Assembly: GCA_023417065.1 (NCBI GenBank)
Contig: JAEZGH010000209.1
Span: 1 to 64,000 of the forward strand
Origin: Bacteroidota bacterium
GTDB taxonomy: Bacteria > Bacteroidota > Bacteroidia > Cytophagales > Cyclobacteriaceae
DNA: 64,000 nt
Reading direction: 5' to 3'
Notes under the pieces: model-generated
What the model saw: only the letters and a program-made list of their open reading frames with translations
Told to the model about the DNA's origin: nothing
Database searches by the model: none
Made by a program: the position numbers and the translations under genes
Shown here: piece by piece, positions 24,527 through 33,738 of the stretch
How positions within the stretch are numbered: the first letter of the stretch is position 1
Layout: the number at the start of each line of letters is the position of its first letter

Positions 24527-24640
24527 AAAATTTCAGGTTTCACTCCTAATCGTTTCACAATCAAAAAGTCACAGGGCCGTTTATCAAATTGTAGCTCCAC
24601 CAGCTACTGATTCGGCAATTAAGAATTAACTTTAACGCTG

Positions 24641-26638
24641 ATGACTTTTTTACATCCATCATTTTTCTGGGCACTGGGCGTACTGGCCGTTCCGATTATC
24701 ATCCACCTTTTCAATTTCCGGAAAACCCGTCGCGTATATTTTTCAAATAACCGGTTCCTGAAAAAGGTCAAGGAGAACACCACGGCAAAGCGAAAACTGA
24801 AGCATTACCTTATTCTCGCGTCGCGGCTGCTGTTTTTGTTTTTTCTCGTCATTGCATTCTGCCAACCTATTCTGCCAGCCCGTGAAGAACAGGTGAACCA
24901 CCAGAATGTTGTGTTCTACCTCGACAACTCGCAAAGTATGTCGGCGCCGATCAGCGACCGCACCCGAGGTCTGGATGCCGGGATTGCATTTATCTCGCAA
25001 ATCGTTGAGACGTTTCCTGTCGATGCCCGATATAGACTGGTTACAAACGACTTTGCCCCATATTCGAATACTTTCAAAACCAAAACCGAAATACAGGAGT
25101 TGATGTCGCAAATCCGGTTGTCGCCGGTGAGTCGTACCATTGATGAAGTGAAGCAGCGAATGCTGCGCGACCCGGGATCGGGTGAGCAGGAGATATTCTG
25201 GATATCTGATTTCCAGAAAAGTACTGCCGGAATCCCCAATCCGTCAAACACGGATTCGATTTTCAGCTGGCATCTGGTCCCTATAACTTTTGATAACCTC
25301 GCCAACGTATTTGTCGATACCGTCTATCTTGAGAATCCCCTTGCATCCAGCGGTGAACGCAATGTGTTGCGCGTCAAGGTTCGCAACGACGGCAAACAAA
25401 ACGTCGATCAGCTAAACGTGAAGCTGAATCTCAATGGCATTCAGGCAGGTGCCACCAACGTGCGTGTGCCGGCCGGAGGTTTGAGCGAAGCAGCGTTTGA
25501 TCTTACAACCCGGCTTGACGGACTGAACAGAGCAAGTGTTTCATTCAACGACTATCCGGTGAGCTTTGACAATGAATTCTTTTTCAGTTTGAACTATCGC
25601 GACAAGATCCGCGTGATTGAGATAAAGAATTCCGATGCCGTAACGCCAATAGAACGCGTTTATGGTAATCGTGAAATATTCACATTCCGCAGTTCGCCCG
25701 TTTCGAACTTCAATTACAGTACCCTGGCTGAAGCCGACCTCGTCGTAGTAAACAGTCTGGATCATATCGACGACCCGCTGCAGCTGGCTCTTCGCGAATA
25801 TCTCAACAGGAATGGTGTAGTATTCGTAATTCCGGGTAAGAATCCCGATGAAGGCAGCCTGAAGACCTTCCTTCAGCTTCCGGTTTTCAGCCGCGTTTCG
25901 GCACGCGCTACACAAGACCTGGAAAGGCCGGAGTTCACTAATCCATTTTTTGAAAACGTTTTTGAAGAGCAATCCAACTTTATGGTGATGCCAAAGGCAC
26001 TGCCCGTAATAGATTGGGGGGCTGACCGGTCTGCAATCCTGCGGTTCAAGAACGATAAACCTTTCTTGAGCCGTTTTTCCGGACAAGGAACGCTGTTTGT
26101 GCTTGCTTCACCCCTTGAAGCAGGTTATACGGACTTTTACAACCACGCGCTTTTTGTTCCGGTGATGTACCGGATGGCAACTACCAGTAAGCGTAATGAA
26201 CAGCGACTTTATTATCAATTGCGGGAAAGTTTGTTGACGCTCAGATTGGATTCACTTGCCGACGACGAACAGATCAAACTGGTCAACGATGAGGAAATAA
26301 TTCCAGGTCAGCGTCGGATTGGTCGGCAGGTGGTGCTCGATATTCCACGGCATACGGTCAAGGCCGGCTTCTATCGTGTAGTGGCTGCGTCTGACACGGT
26401 TGACTTGCTGGCATTTAATCCGGATCGCAGCGAATCGTTGATGGCTCAGCTTGATCAGCAGGAAATCGCGTCTTTTTTCGGCGGAGGAAACATCAGGTTC
26501 TTCGAATCTGATGATACGGAATCGTTCGGCGATGAGATAAGGGAGCGATATCTGGGAACGCCACTCTGGAAGTATGCGATCCTGCTGGCGTTGCTGTTTC
26601 TCGCTGCCGAAGTTTTGTTGATTCGATTCATGAAATAA
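24641..26638 (+). CDS. BatA-domain VWA-like membrane protein
   Basis: 665 residues. N-terminal BatA motif MTFLHPSFFWALGVLAVPIIIHLFNFRKTRRVYFSN with a first helix (5-25) and a second (57-77), then a periplasmic VWA-like part with MIDAS residues D95-N-S97-Q-S99. A long Ig-like/glutamine-amidotransferase-like region follows and a final helix at about 645-663. Related aerotolerance-operon proteins are inner-membrane; function not established. The adjacent dihydroorotase homologue follows a 167-bp gap, the order common in Cytophagales. Confidence 0.88.
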   Translation: MTFLHPSFFWALGVLAVPIIIHLFNFRKTRRVYFSNNRFLKKVKENTTAKRKLKHYLILASRLLFLFFLVIAFCQPILPAREEQVNHQNVVFYLDNSQSMSAPISDRTRGLDAGIAFISQIVETFPVDARYRLVTNDFAPYSNTFKTKTEIQELMSQIRLSPVSRTIDEVKQRMLRDPGSGEQEIFWISDFQKSTAGIPNPSNTDSIFSWHLVPITFDNLANVFVDTVYLENPLASSGERNVLRVKVRNDGKQNVDQLNVKLNLNGIQAGATNVRVPAGGLSEAAFDLTTRLDGLNRASVSFNDYPVSFDNEFFFSLNYRDKIRVIEIKNSDAVTPIERVYGNREIFTFRSSPVSNFNYSTLAEADLVVVNSLDHIDDPLQLALREYLNRNGVVFVIPGKNPDEGSLKTFLQLPVFSRVSARATQDLERPEFTNPFFENVFEEQSNFMVMPKALPVIDWGADRSAILRFKNDKPFLSRFSGQGTLFVLASPLEAGYTDFYNHALFVPVMYRMATTSKRNEQRLYYQLRESLLTLRLDSLADDEQIKLVNDEEIIPGQRRIGRQVVLDIPRHTVKAGFYRVVAASDTVDLLAFNPDRSESLMAQLDQQEIASFFGGGNIRFFESDDTESFGDEIRERYLGTPLWKYAILLALLFLAAEVLLIRFMK

Positions 26639-26805
26639 TTGGAAGTCAAAGCCATAATACACGGCGACCGCGCTCACCTGCGTATAACCAGGTCCAGGAA
26701 ACAGTATCAAACTGTATTCTTTAGTCGAATTTCTCCCATCGAAGCCTATTTTCTTTGTAAACTCGCACCAGTTAGACGGCAGTTCTGTAACCGTAACCTG
26801 ATCGA

Positions 26806-28071
26806 ATGAAAGTTTTAATCCAAGGCGCACGAATTATTGATCCCAGCTCTGAATGGAACGGTAAGGAGGCCAACGTACTGATAAGTAACGGCCGGATCCA
26901 GGAGATTGGGGAAAAGAACTTCTCTCACGACAAGCTCATCAAGGCGAAAGGGATGATCCTTTCGCAGGGATGGTTCGACCTCGGGACGTCCATTCCTGAT
27001 CCGGGTTTCGAGCACAAGGAAGATATAAACAGCGGAACAGAAGCCGCCATGCGCGGTGGGTTTACGGAACTGGCAGTGCTGCCAAATACCTTGCCATCCA
27101 TCCAGACAAAAAATGAAATAAGTTATGTTACCGGCGGGAATTCAAACCGTCTTGTTCAGGTTCATGCCCTTGCGGCGGTGACCAGGCAATGCAAAGGGGA
27201 GGAGCTCACCGAGATGATTGATCTGCATCACGCCGGTGCGGTCGCATTTACCGATGGACTGAAAACGATCTGGCACACCGATATCCTGCTGAAATCGCTG
27301 CAGTATCTGCAAAAGTTTGGGGGACTTCTGATAGATCATCCGGAAGATATCTGGCTAAACATGTTTGGGCAGATGCACGAGGGGGTGAACAGTACCATGC
27401 TGGGATTGAAGGGATTGCCGCGGATTGCCGAAGATATTATCGTTACACGGAATCTTGAATTGCTTGGATACGCCGGTGGTCGACTCCACTTTGCGCGAAT
27501 GTCCTCCGGCAAAGCCTTCGATCTGATTCGTGCGGCGAAGAAAAAATTAAACGTGACTTGCGACATCGCGGCATATCAGTCGCTGTTTGATGATGCCAGC
27601 GTGCACAGCTTTGACTCCAACTTCAAGGTGAACCCCCCTTTCCGCGAAAAAGCTGATAACGACGCTATTATCAAGGCCCTGAAGGACGGTACGATTGACG
27701 TCATTTGCTCCGCCCACGTGCCGCAGGATGAAGAGTCGAAGAAGACGGAGTTCGACGCTGCCGAATATGGAATAATCAACCTGCAGACCTTTGGCGCAAA
27801 CCTGGCTGCGTTGTCGAAGGTGGTGGATTATGAAGTTCTGCTCCCAAAAGTAACCTCAGGCCCCAGGAAACTGCTGGGACTTGATGTACATGTCCTTGAG
27901 CCAGGTGCGCCGGCAAATCTGACGCTGTTTCATCCAGCGTTGAAATGGCAACTTGACGAGAAGACCAACTATTCCAAGTCGCGTAACTCACCCTGGTGGG
28001 GCAAAGAGCTTGAAGGCAAGGCGGTTGCTGTTTTTAATCGGGGGCAGATCTGGATTGATCCGGCGTTATGA
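26806..28071 (+). CDS. Dihydroorotase-like protein lacking metal ligands
   Basis: 421 residues with the overall layout of type I dihydroorotases (amidohydrolase TIM barrel). The expected HxH-LR metal-binding stretch is replaced by FDLGTSIPDPGFEHKE: G60 and S62 occupy the two histidine positions, P64 the arginine. Another ligand His is R231 (LHFARMSS), TPHH becomes AAYQ (255-258), and the catalytic Asp of ATDHAPH becomes A303 (CSAHVPQ). D150 and H178 remain. It therefore cannot be a normal zinc dihydroorotase. Non-catalytic homologues are known to stabilise aspartate carbamoyltransferase in some bacteria, a possible role here. Its stop overlaps the DUF4199 start by ATGA. Confidence 0.92.
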   Translation: MKVLIQGARIIDPSSEWNGKEANVLISNGRIQEIGEKNFSHDKLIKAKGMILSQGWFDLGTSIPDPGFEHKEDINSGTEAAMRGGFTELAVLPNTLPSIQTKNEISYVTGGNSNRLVQVHALAAVTRQCKGEELTEMIDLHHAGAVAFTDGLKTIWHTDILLKSLQYLQKFGGLLIDHPEDIWLNMFGQMHEGVNSTMLGLKGLPRIAEDIIVTRNLELLGYAGGRLHFARMSSGKAFDLIRAAKKKLNVTCDIAAYQSLFDDASVHSFDSNFKVNPPFREKADNDAIIKALKDGTIDVICSAHVPQDEESKKTEFDAAEYGIINLQTFGANLAALSKVVDYEVLLPKVTSGPRKLLGLDVHVLEPGAPANLTLFHPALKWQLDEKTNYSKSRNSPWWGKELEGKAVAVFNRGQIWIDPAL

Positions 28072-28604
28072 AAGGATCCACACTTTTAAGAGTTTCCATT
28101 CGAAATGGATTAATTGCCGGATTGCTGTCGGCCGTTGTTCTGGTGGTGTTGTATTATATCGGCCGCCATCCTTTTCTGATTGCTCCTTTTTTTGATTTCA
28201 GGATACTCCTCTTCGGAGTTTTCATATTCTTTTCCCTAAAAGAGTTTCGCGACTTTCATCAGGATGGGCTGTTGTATTTCTGGCAGGGTTTGTTCGGAAG
28301 TTTTATCGTGGTTGTAGTAGCGTCCAGTATTGCAGGCTTGGGCCTTTGGATTTTCGGGACGCTGGAACTGGATTTTGTGCCGGACTATGTTCGGGAGATG
28401 ACGGCTTACCTGCAGAAGTTTACGGACGAGGATTTGGAGCGGGCACGGATAGGAAAAGAGACTTACGAGCGTAATTTGGCGGAATTACCTGCGACCAACA
28501 TTACGACGCTGGTGATAACGCATTTTGCTCAGGGCATGATGATAGGTTTTTTCATCAGTTTAATCTTATCTGTTATATTAAGAAAAACTAACCAACCCCA
28601 CTAA
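28068..28604 (+). CDS. DUF4199 integral membrane protein, copy 1
   Basis: 178 residues with four hydrophobic helices (about 15-32, 38-58, 77-102, 145-170). The DUF4199 family is restricted mainly to Bacteroidota and has no known function. The segment LKEFRDFHQDGLLYFWQGLFGSF matches its conserved loop between helices 2 and 3. The start ATG overlaps the stop of the dihydroorotase-like gene by four bases; a paralogue follows 3 bp after. Confidence 0.85.
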   Translation: MKGSTLLRVSIRNGLIAGLLSAVVLVVLYYIGRHPFLIAPFFDFRILLFGVFIFFSLKEFRDFHQDGLLYFWQGLFGSFIVVVVASSIAGLGLWIFGTLELDFVPDYVREMTAYLQKFTDEDLERARIGKETYERNLAELPATNITTLVITHFAQGMMIGFFISLILSVILRKTNQPH

Positions 28605-28606
28605 TT

Positions 28607-29140
28607 ATGGAAAATGATCAAATTGAATCAACGGTTACTACACGCTCTGCAGGAGTTCGCTATGGACTAATTGGCGGAATTGTGTCAATCGCCTGGTTTT
28701 TGGTGATGAGCGTCGCCGGACTCGACAGCCAGGGACCCGCACAATATTTAGGCTGGGTTTTGATAATTGTCTTTATCGTTTTGGCTCAAAAGTACTTCAA
28801 AGATAATGGTGACGGTTATATGTCTTATGGCCAGGGAATAGGAATTGCCTTTTGGTATGCGCTGGTGTCAAGCGTGATCAGTTCCGTCTTTGTGTTCATC
28901 TATATCAGTTTTATCGACTCCGGCTACCTGGATGCAATAAAAGACAAGCAACTGGAAGCGCTCGAAAAGCAGGGAATGTCCGAAGCTCAGATCGAGCAGG
29001 CGATGCAGATCACGTCGTCTTTTATGAGCCCGGGGATGATGCTTGTGATGGGGCTGTTTGGTGGCATCGTACTTTCTGTCATATTCGCACTTATCATAAC
29101 CATTTTCACGCAGAAGAATAGCCCGGAGAGGGGGATATAA
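28607..29140 (+). CDS. DUF4199 integral membrane protein, copy 2
   Basis: 177 residues, paralogue of the upstream gene with the same four-helix plan and the loop KYFKDNGDGYMSYGQGIGIAFWYALVS. A conserved EKQGMSEAQIEQAMQ amphipathic stretch precedes the last helix. Probably the product of a tandem duplication; the two proteins may pair in the membrane. Six bases separate its stop from the glycosyltransferase. Confidence 0.87.
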   Translation: MENDQIESTVTTRSAGVRYGLIGGIVSIAWFLVMSVAGLDSQGPAQYLGWVLIIVFIVLAQKYFKDNGDGYMSYGQGIGIAFWYALVSSVISSVFVFIYISFIDSGYLDAIKDKQLEALEKQGMSEAQIEQAMQITSSFMSPGMMLVMGLFGGIVLSVIFALIITIFTQKNSPERGI

Positions 29141-29146
29141 ACGTAA

Positions 29147-30154
29147 ATGCTTGCAACGCCTGATATTTCGGTAATCATACCTGCAAAGGACGAGGAGGAA
29201 TCTATCCCCGAACTTTGTCAATGGATTAGCCGTGTGATGAAAACACACGGCTTTTCCTATGAGGTAATTATTATCGATGATGGCAGTGTTGACGGCACGT
29301 GGAAACAAATTCAACAGGTTAGTGCTGAGGATGATCGATTCAAAGGCATTCGGTTTAATAGAAATTTTGGAAAGTCGGCAGCGCTTCAGACCGGCTTTCG
29401 CGCATCACGCGGAAAAGTCATCATCACTATGGACGCCGACCTTCAGGACAGCCCGGACGAGATACCCGAGCTGTATCGAATGATATTCACCGATGGCTAT
29501 CACCTGGTGTCCGGGTGGAAGAAGGTCAGACATGATCCCGTTACAAAGACACTTCCGTCGAAATTCTTCAATAGAATCACGCGCATTATCTCAGGTATCA
29601 AGCTCAATGACTTCAACTGTGGTCTGAAGGCGTACCAGGATATTGTTGTGAAGAATATCAACGTGTACGGCGAGATGCATCGTTACATTCCCGTGATCGC
29701 AAAGTGGGCAGGGTTCACGCGAATTGGGGAAAAGGTCGTACAACACAATCATCGGAAGTATGGTCGAACAAAATTCGGCTGGACCCGGATGACAGGCCTG
29801 CTTGATGTGTTGTCGATCACGTTTGTAGGACGCTTTGGAAGAAAACCCATGCACCTTTTCGGCTCGCTGGGAATAATGTCATTCCTGGTCGGGTTCATCT
29901 TCACCGTAAAGCTCTTCTACGATAAGATCAAGTCGCTTTATTTTGATCACATCCCGATGAAACGCGACATTACGGAGCAGCCAGTATTCTATCTCGCACT
30001 CGTAGCACTGATCATCGGGGTTCAGCTTTTTCTTACGGGATTTCTCGCCGAGCTCTTTGCTATGCAAACAGTGGCGCGACGCGACTACCTGGTAATCGAC
30101 CGGGTCGGATTTGATCAACAACAGAAAAATCTTCGCGGTGTTGATGTACCGTAG
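29147..30154 (+). CDS. GT2 glycosyltransferase, dolichyl/undecaprenyl-phosphate sugar synthase type
   Basis: 335 residues. GT-A fold of family GT2: DVSVIIPAKDEE (8-18), EVIIIDDGSVDGTW, and the DXD-like motif MDADLQDSPDE. The product-site segment FNCGLKAYQD is typical of the ArnC/DPM group. Two C-terminal transmembrane helices (about 240-260 and 280-305) anchor it to the inner membrane. It likely makes a polyprenyl-phosphate sugar donor; the sugar is unknown. Confidence 0.92.
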   Translation: MLATPDISVIIPAKDEEESIPELCQWISRVMKTHGFSYEVIIIDDGSVDGTWKQIQQVSAEDDRFKGIRFNRNFGKSAALQTGFRASRGKVIITMDADLQDSPDEIPELYRMIFTDGYHLVSGWKKVRHDPVTKTLPSKFFNRITRIISGIKLNDFNCGLKAYQDIVVKNINVYGEMHRYIPVIAKWAGFTRIGEKVVQHNHRKYGRTKFGWTRMTGLLDVLSITFVGRFGRKPMHLFGSLGIMSFLVGFIFTVKLFYDKIKSLYFDHIPMKRDITEQPVFYLALVALIIGVQLFLTGFLAELFAMQTVARRDYLVIDRVGFDQQQKNLRGVDVP

Positions 30155-30159
30155 CGCTC

Positions 30160-31131
30160 ATGAATCGTCCCCGGTTTTCTGTAATCATTCCGATCTATAA
30201 CCGCCCTCAGGAACTTGAAGAGCTGCTCGAAAGCCTGGTTCATCAGACATTCAAAAACTTCGAGGTTATTATTGTGGAGGATGGATCTACCATTAAGAGC
30301 GATACGGTTGTAGACCGTTTTTCCGATCGCCTCAACGTAACCTATTTTTTTAAGCCTAACTCCGGCCCAGGCCCAAGCCGCAATTTTGGGTTCAGTCATG
30401 CCACGGGCGAATACTTCGTAGTGTTTGACTCGGATTGTATCATTCCACCTCAGTATTTTGTTGAAGTTCAGCGTGCCCTGGCAATCCATCAGTGGGATGC
30501 GTGGGGTGGGCCTGACCGCGCGCACGACACGTTTACTACCCTTCAGCGTGCAATGGGCTACACGATGTCGTCGGTCCTCACAACGGGTGGTATACGTGGT
30601 GGAAAAAAACGACTAGGCTGGTTTCAGCCAAGAAGTTTTAACATGGGAATTTCCCGTGAAGTATTTGAAAAAACACAAGGGTTCCGGTTCGACCGGTATG
30701 CAGAGGATATTGAGTTTTCAATTCGTATGCGAAACAGTGGTTTCAAGGTTGGGCTTATCCCCGAAGCGTATGTATTTCATAAGCGGCGGACCTCATTCAG
30801 CGGTTTTTATGATCAGGTGTTCAACTTCGGCCGCGGGCGCGTTCTCGTCGGCAAAGCTTTTCCCGAGGAAGTAAAACTCACCCACTGGTTCCCCGCGCTC
30901 TTTGTGATAAGTGTGTCGTCACTCGTTGTGCTTCCTTTCCTTTATGTGCCCTTGTTCTTTCTTGGTATCGGTCTTCTCATGGTCTACCTCACCGCCATAT
31001 TTATTCACTCATGGGTCAGTAACAGAAGTCTGGAGGTTGCACTTCTTTCCGTACCATCGGCCTGGTTGCAATTGTGGGGATATGGCCTTGGCTTCCTTCG
31101 CGAACGGTTCGCGGCTTCAGGCGATTCCTGA
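30160..31131 (+). CDS. GT2 glycosyltransferase
   Basis: 323 residues. GT-A core: FSVIIPIYNRPQELEELLESL, FEVIIVEDGSTIKSD, VVFDSDCIIPP (DxD-type D-S-D), with GPDRAHDTFT and EDIEFSIRM later (acceptor/catalytic base region). Two hydrophobic helices near 250-300 suggest membrane attachment. Starts five bases after the stop of the first glycosyltransferase, so both may act on the same lipid-linked glycan. Confidence 0.92.
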   Translation: MNRPRFSVIIPIYNRPQELEELLESLVHQTFKNFEVIIVEDGSTIKSDTVVDRFSDRLNVTYFFKPNSGPGPSRNFGFSHATGEYFVVFDSDCIIPPQYFVEVQRALAIHQWDAWGGPDRAHDTFTTLQRAMGYTMSSVLTTGGIRGGKKRLGWFQPRSFNMGISREVFEKTQGFRFDRYAEDIEFSIRMRNSGFKVGLIPEAYVFHKRRTSFSGFYDQVFNFGRGRVLVGKAFPEEVKLTHWFPALFVISVSSLVVLPFLYVPLFFLGIGLLMVYLTAIFIHSWVSNRSLEVALLSVPSAWLQLWGYGLGFLRERFAASGDS

Positions 31132-31184
31132 TTTTGTAAATCGTTTTTTTGGGAGTATCTTGTTCTACCCCTGACCTCAACCCC

Positions 31185-32411
31185 ATGAAGACGCTTTCCC
31201 AACTTGTGCTGGTTGCACTCTTGTTGTGCCCTAACCTGCTATCAGCTCAAACACCCGAAACCCTTAAGCCCGGTTATTACGTGGTGGTGGCGGCCTACAC
31301 ACCGACCCAGGAAAATCTCGCGAAGAAGTTTGTTGCTTCGCTTGAGAAAGATGGTTTTACACCTGACTATGGTTACCATGAACGCTCCCGGCTTCTTCTC
31401 GTTTACCTTTCGTACTTCGACAATTTGCGCAGTTCGCTGGCTGAGATGAACAAAATCAGAAAGCTTGAAAGGTTCCCCGATGCATGGGTACGGATAGTCT
31501 CGGGAGATATCGCAAAGCGAGAAACTCCCGCAATACCTGAGTCGGATATCAAAGGCGAAACTCCTGCCAAAGTTGATGAAGCCCTGCCAACAGAAACATT
31601 GCCTTCTGATTCGTTGGCAACCCAGACACCTGCCGATTCATTAGCCGTCACCGACAACGAAGAAATTGTTCAGCCTGAGCAAATGACCCTTGGGAACACG
31701 GAAGTATTTCTAAGTCTTTTTAATGCTCAGAATGATCGCATTGTCGATGGAGCGGTGAAGGTAATTGACACCGAAAGTTCCAGGCTGATCACTGAAGTCA
31801 ACGGGAATGGATACCTTATTCTGCCGGATCCAAAAAACGTGACGGGTCAGCTTACGTTGATAAGTGAAGCGTTTGGTTATCGCAAGCTCCAATATGAAAT
31901 TAACTATCCCGTTCCGCTTGCCGACACGGTGAAGCCCCACATTGAACTGATGGGCACCACCATAGTCGTAAATTTCGACCTCGTTCGTTATTACAAAGGC
32001 GACATCGCTACCCTTTACAACGTTTATTTTTTTAATGACGCAAGTATCATGCTGCCTGAATCGCGCTACGAATTGAATAGCCTCCTTCAACTGATGCAGG
32101 AGAGCGCTGATTATAAAATTCGTCTCCACGGGCACACGAATGGAAACTATCACGGCAAGATTATTCAGCCAGGGCCGGGTAAGAATTATTTCTCACTCGA
32201 GGGATCACTGGCGTCGACGGGGTCAGCCAAAGAGTTGTCGCGTTATCGGGCGGAAATCATTCGCGACTTTCTTGTCATGAATGGAGTTTCATCCGATCGT
32301 ATCGAAATCAAAGCGTGGGGTGGTCGCCGGCCTCTGTTTGATCGGCATGGACCCAATGCCCGAAAGAATGTTCGTGTTGAGGTTGAGATACTTGAAGGGA
32401 AGTCAATCTAG
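31185..32411 (+). CDS. SPOR-OmpA family cell-envelope protein
   Basis: 408 residues from ATG 31185, which starts a Sec signal (KTLSQLVLVALLLCPNLLSA). Next comes a SPOR-like peptidoglycan-binding repeat (PGYYVVVAAYTPTQENLAKKFVASLEKDGF, about 25-100), a Thr/Pro/Glu-rich linker, a beta-rich domain, and a C-terminal OmpA peptidoglycan-binding domain (SRYELNSLLQLMQ ... RAEIIRDFLVMNGVSSDRIEIKAWGGRRPLF). Likely links the outer membrane to the wall. Downstream of the glycosyltransferase pair. Confidence 0.9.
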   Translation: MKTLSQLVLVALLLCPNLLSAQTPETLKPGYYVVVAAYTPTQENLAKKFVASLEKDGFTPDYGYHERSRLLLVYLSYFDNLRSSLAEMNKIRKLERFPDAWVRIVSGDIAKRETPAIPESDIKGETPAKVDEALPTETLPSDSLATQTPADSLAVTDNEEIVQPEQMTLGNTEVFLSLFNAQNDRIVDGAVKVIDTESSRLITEVNGNGYLILPDPKNVTGQLTLISEAFGYRKLQYEINYPVPLADTVKPHIELMGTTIVVNFDLVRYYKGDIATLYNVYFFNDASIMLPESRYELNSLLQLMQESADYKIRLHGHTNGNYHGKIIQPGPGKNYFSLEGSLASTGSAKELSRYRAEIIRDFLVMNGVSSDRIEIKAWGGRRPLFDRHGPNARKNVRVEVEILEGKSI

Positions 32412-32417
32412 TGGTGA

Positions 32418-32705
32418 TCAGGCCTTGTCCCAGACGTCTTCGAAGTCTGAAATCTTTTCAAAAAGTGAGTAGGCGAAACTACAGACGGGAGTGATTTTTA
32501 TATTGTTCTCGCGAGCCCATTCAACGGCGTGTGTCAGCATTTTTTTTCCGGCACCGCGTCCGCGCAAGGCATCGTCTACTTCCGTGTGATCAATTATGAT
32601 GTGTCCTTCCGAATAACGGGAGTACGCCATTTCAGCAAGCTTTTTCCCGTCTTCTTCAATATAGAAAGCACCTTTGTTTCGTGCTTCCTTATGCAGAATT
32701 TCCAT
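32418..32705 (-). CDS. Small GNAT-family N-acetyltransferase (YidJ-like)
   Basis: 95 residues, single short GNAT fold: acceptor-like strand KKLAEMAYSRYSEGHIIIDHTEV, the acetyl-CoA loop DDALRGRGAGKKMLTHAVEWARE (R-x-x-G-x-G/A type, about 44-66) and a C-terminal CSFAYSLFEK segment characteristic of the YidJ group. Substrate unknown. Convergent with the SPOR-OmpA gene. Confidence 0.88.
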   Translation of the reverse strand: MEILHKEARNKGAFYIEEDGKKLAEMAYSRYSEGHIIIDHTEVDDALRGRGAGKKMLTHAVEWARENNIKITPVCSFAYSLFEKISDFEDVWDKA

Positions 32706-32825
32706 AACTCAATATTAACCGGCAGAACGGTAATTTCGAAGATAAAGTTCGTTGATTTTGGTGACACCGTTAACAACCCCTTAACCAACGGCCGGGATCG
32801 TTTTCGGTACCTTCAAACAAAAAAA

Positions 32826-33680
32826 ATGAGAACTTCAATCATCCTGTTCTTCATGGGAGGGTTACTTCTATCCGGCTACGCTCAGATAGAATTGCCTTCG
32901 CTAAGTCCTGAAGCCGAATTCCGGCAAACCGTTGGATATACCAACTTCACCGTCAAATATGGCAGGCCGTCTGTAAGAGGGCGAACGATCATGGGAGACC
33001 TGGTACCATTCGGCAAACTCTGGCGTACGGGTGGCGGACCTCCGACAATAGTCAGCTTCGATCGCGACGTGGTGATAGGTGATAAAACGGTAGTTGCAGG
33101 GAGTTATATACTTGTAACAATACCCGGCGAGCAGACATGGACAGTAATGCTAAATGCCAACACGTCGCGGCTTATCGTGCTGGATGAAGAATATGACATT
33201 GCAACGGAAACGGCAAGGGTAGTGATTGAATCGAAGCCGTTTCCCTTTCTGGAGACGTTCACGATTATTCCCGAAATCGCCGGGAACAGTTTGTATCTGA
33301 TTCTCTCCTGGGAAAATACCAGTGTGAGAATTGAAATAAAGACGCTAACCAATGAACACGTCGAACAACAAATTGCTGCCCTTACTGATGAAAGCAATAA
33401 TCATGAAAGCCTTGGTGCTACGGCGTATTATTTTCTTAGGACCGGCCAACAACACGAAAGAGCGCTGAAAATGGTGAATCAGGCAATTAAACTACGGAAA
33501 GAACCGTGGTATCTTGAAACCAGAATGAAGCTCTTTGCCGCAATGGGAAATTATCCAGAAGCCAACAAGGCAATGGAAAATGCTGTAAAGTTTTTACAGG
33601 AAACAAAACCGAATTACTGGGAGGGATATGTTGAGTCTCTTCGGGCGGAGGCTGCCTCCTGGAAGAGTAGCCAACAATGA
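32826..33680 (+). CDS. DUF2911 secreted protein with TPR-like tail
   Basis: 284 residues from ATG 32826, opening a Sec signal (RTSIILFFMGGLLLSGYA). The DUF2911 domain follows: TVGYTNFTVKYGRPSVRGRTIMGDLVPFGKLWRTGGGPPT, characteristic of Bacteroidota periplasmic proteins; function unknown. The C-terminus (ESLGATAYYFLRTGQQHERALKMVNQAIKLRKEPWYLETRMKLFAAMGNYPEANKAM) has TPR-like repeats. Longer upstream frame (32529-) is antisense to the GNAT gene and disregarded. Confidence 0.9.
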   Translation: MRTSIILFFMGGLLLSGYAQIELPSLSPEAEFRQTVGYTNFTVKYGRPSVRGRTIMGDLVPFGKLWRTGGGPPTIVSFDRDVVIGDKTVVAGSYILVTIPGEQTWTVMLNANTSRLIVLDEEYDIATETARVVIESKPFPFLETFTIIPEIAGNSLYLILSWENTSVRIEIKTLTNEHVEQQIAALTDESNNHESLGATAYYFLRTGQQHERALKMVNQAIKLRKEPWYLETRMKLFAAMGNYPEANKAMENAVKFLQETKPNYWEGYVESLRAEAASWKSSQQ

Positions 33681-33719
33681 GTAATAAAAAAATGGAGTTC
33701 ACAATTGCTTGTGAACTCC
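33681..33719 (-). terminator. Terminator of the OsmC gene
   Basis: Perfect 11-bp stem GGAGTTCACAA (33694-33704)/TTGTGAACTCC (33709-33719) with TTGC loop. On the minus strand it is followed by a T-run (ATTTTTTTATTAC, 33681-33693). Confidence 0.9.
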
Positions 33720-33738
33720 GCCCGATCGGCTCTGCTTT

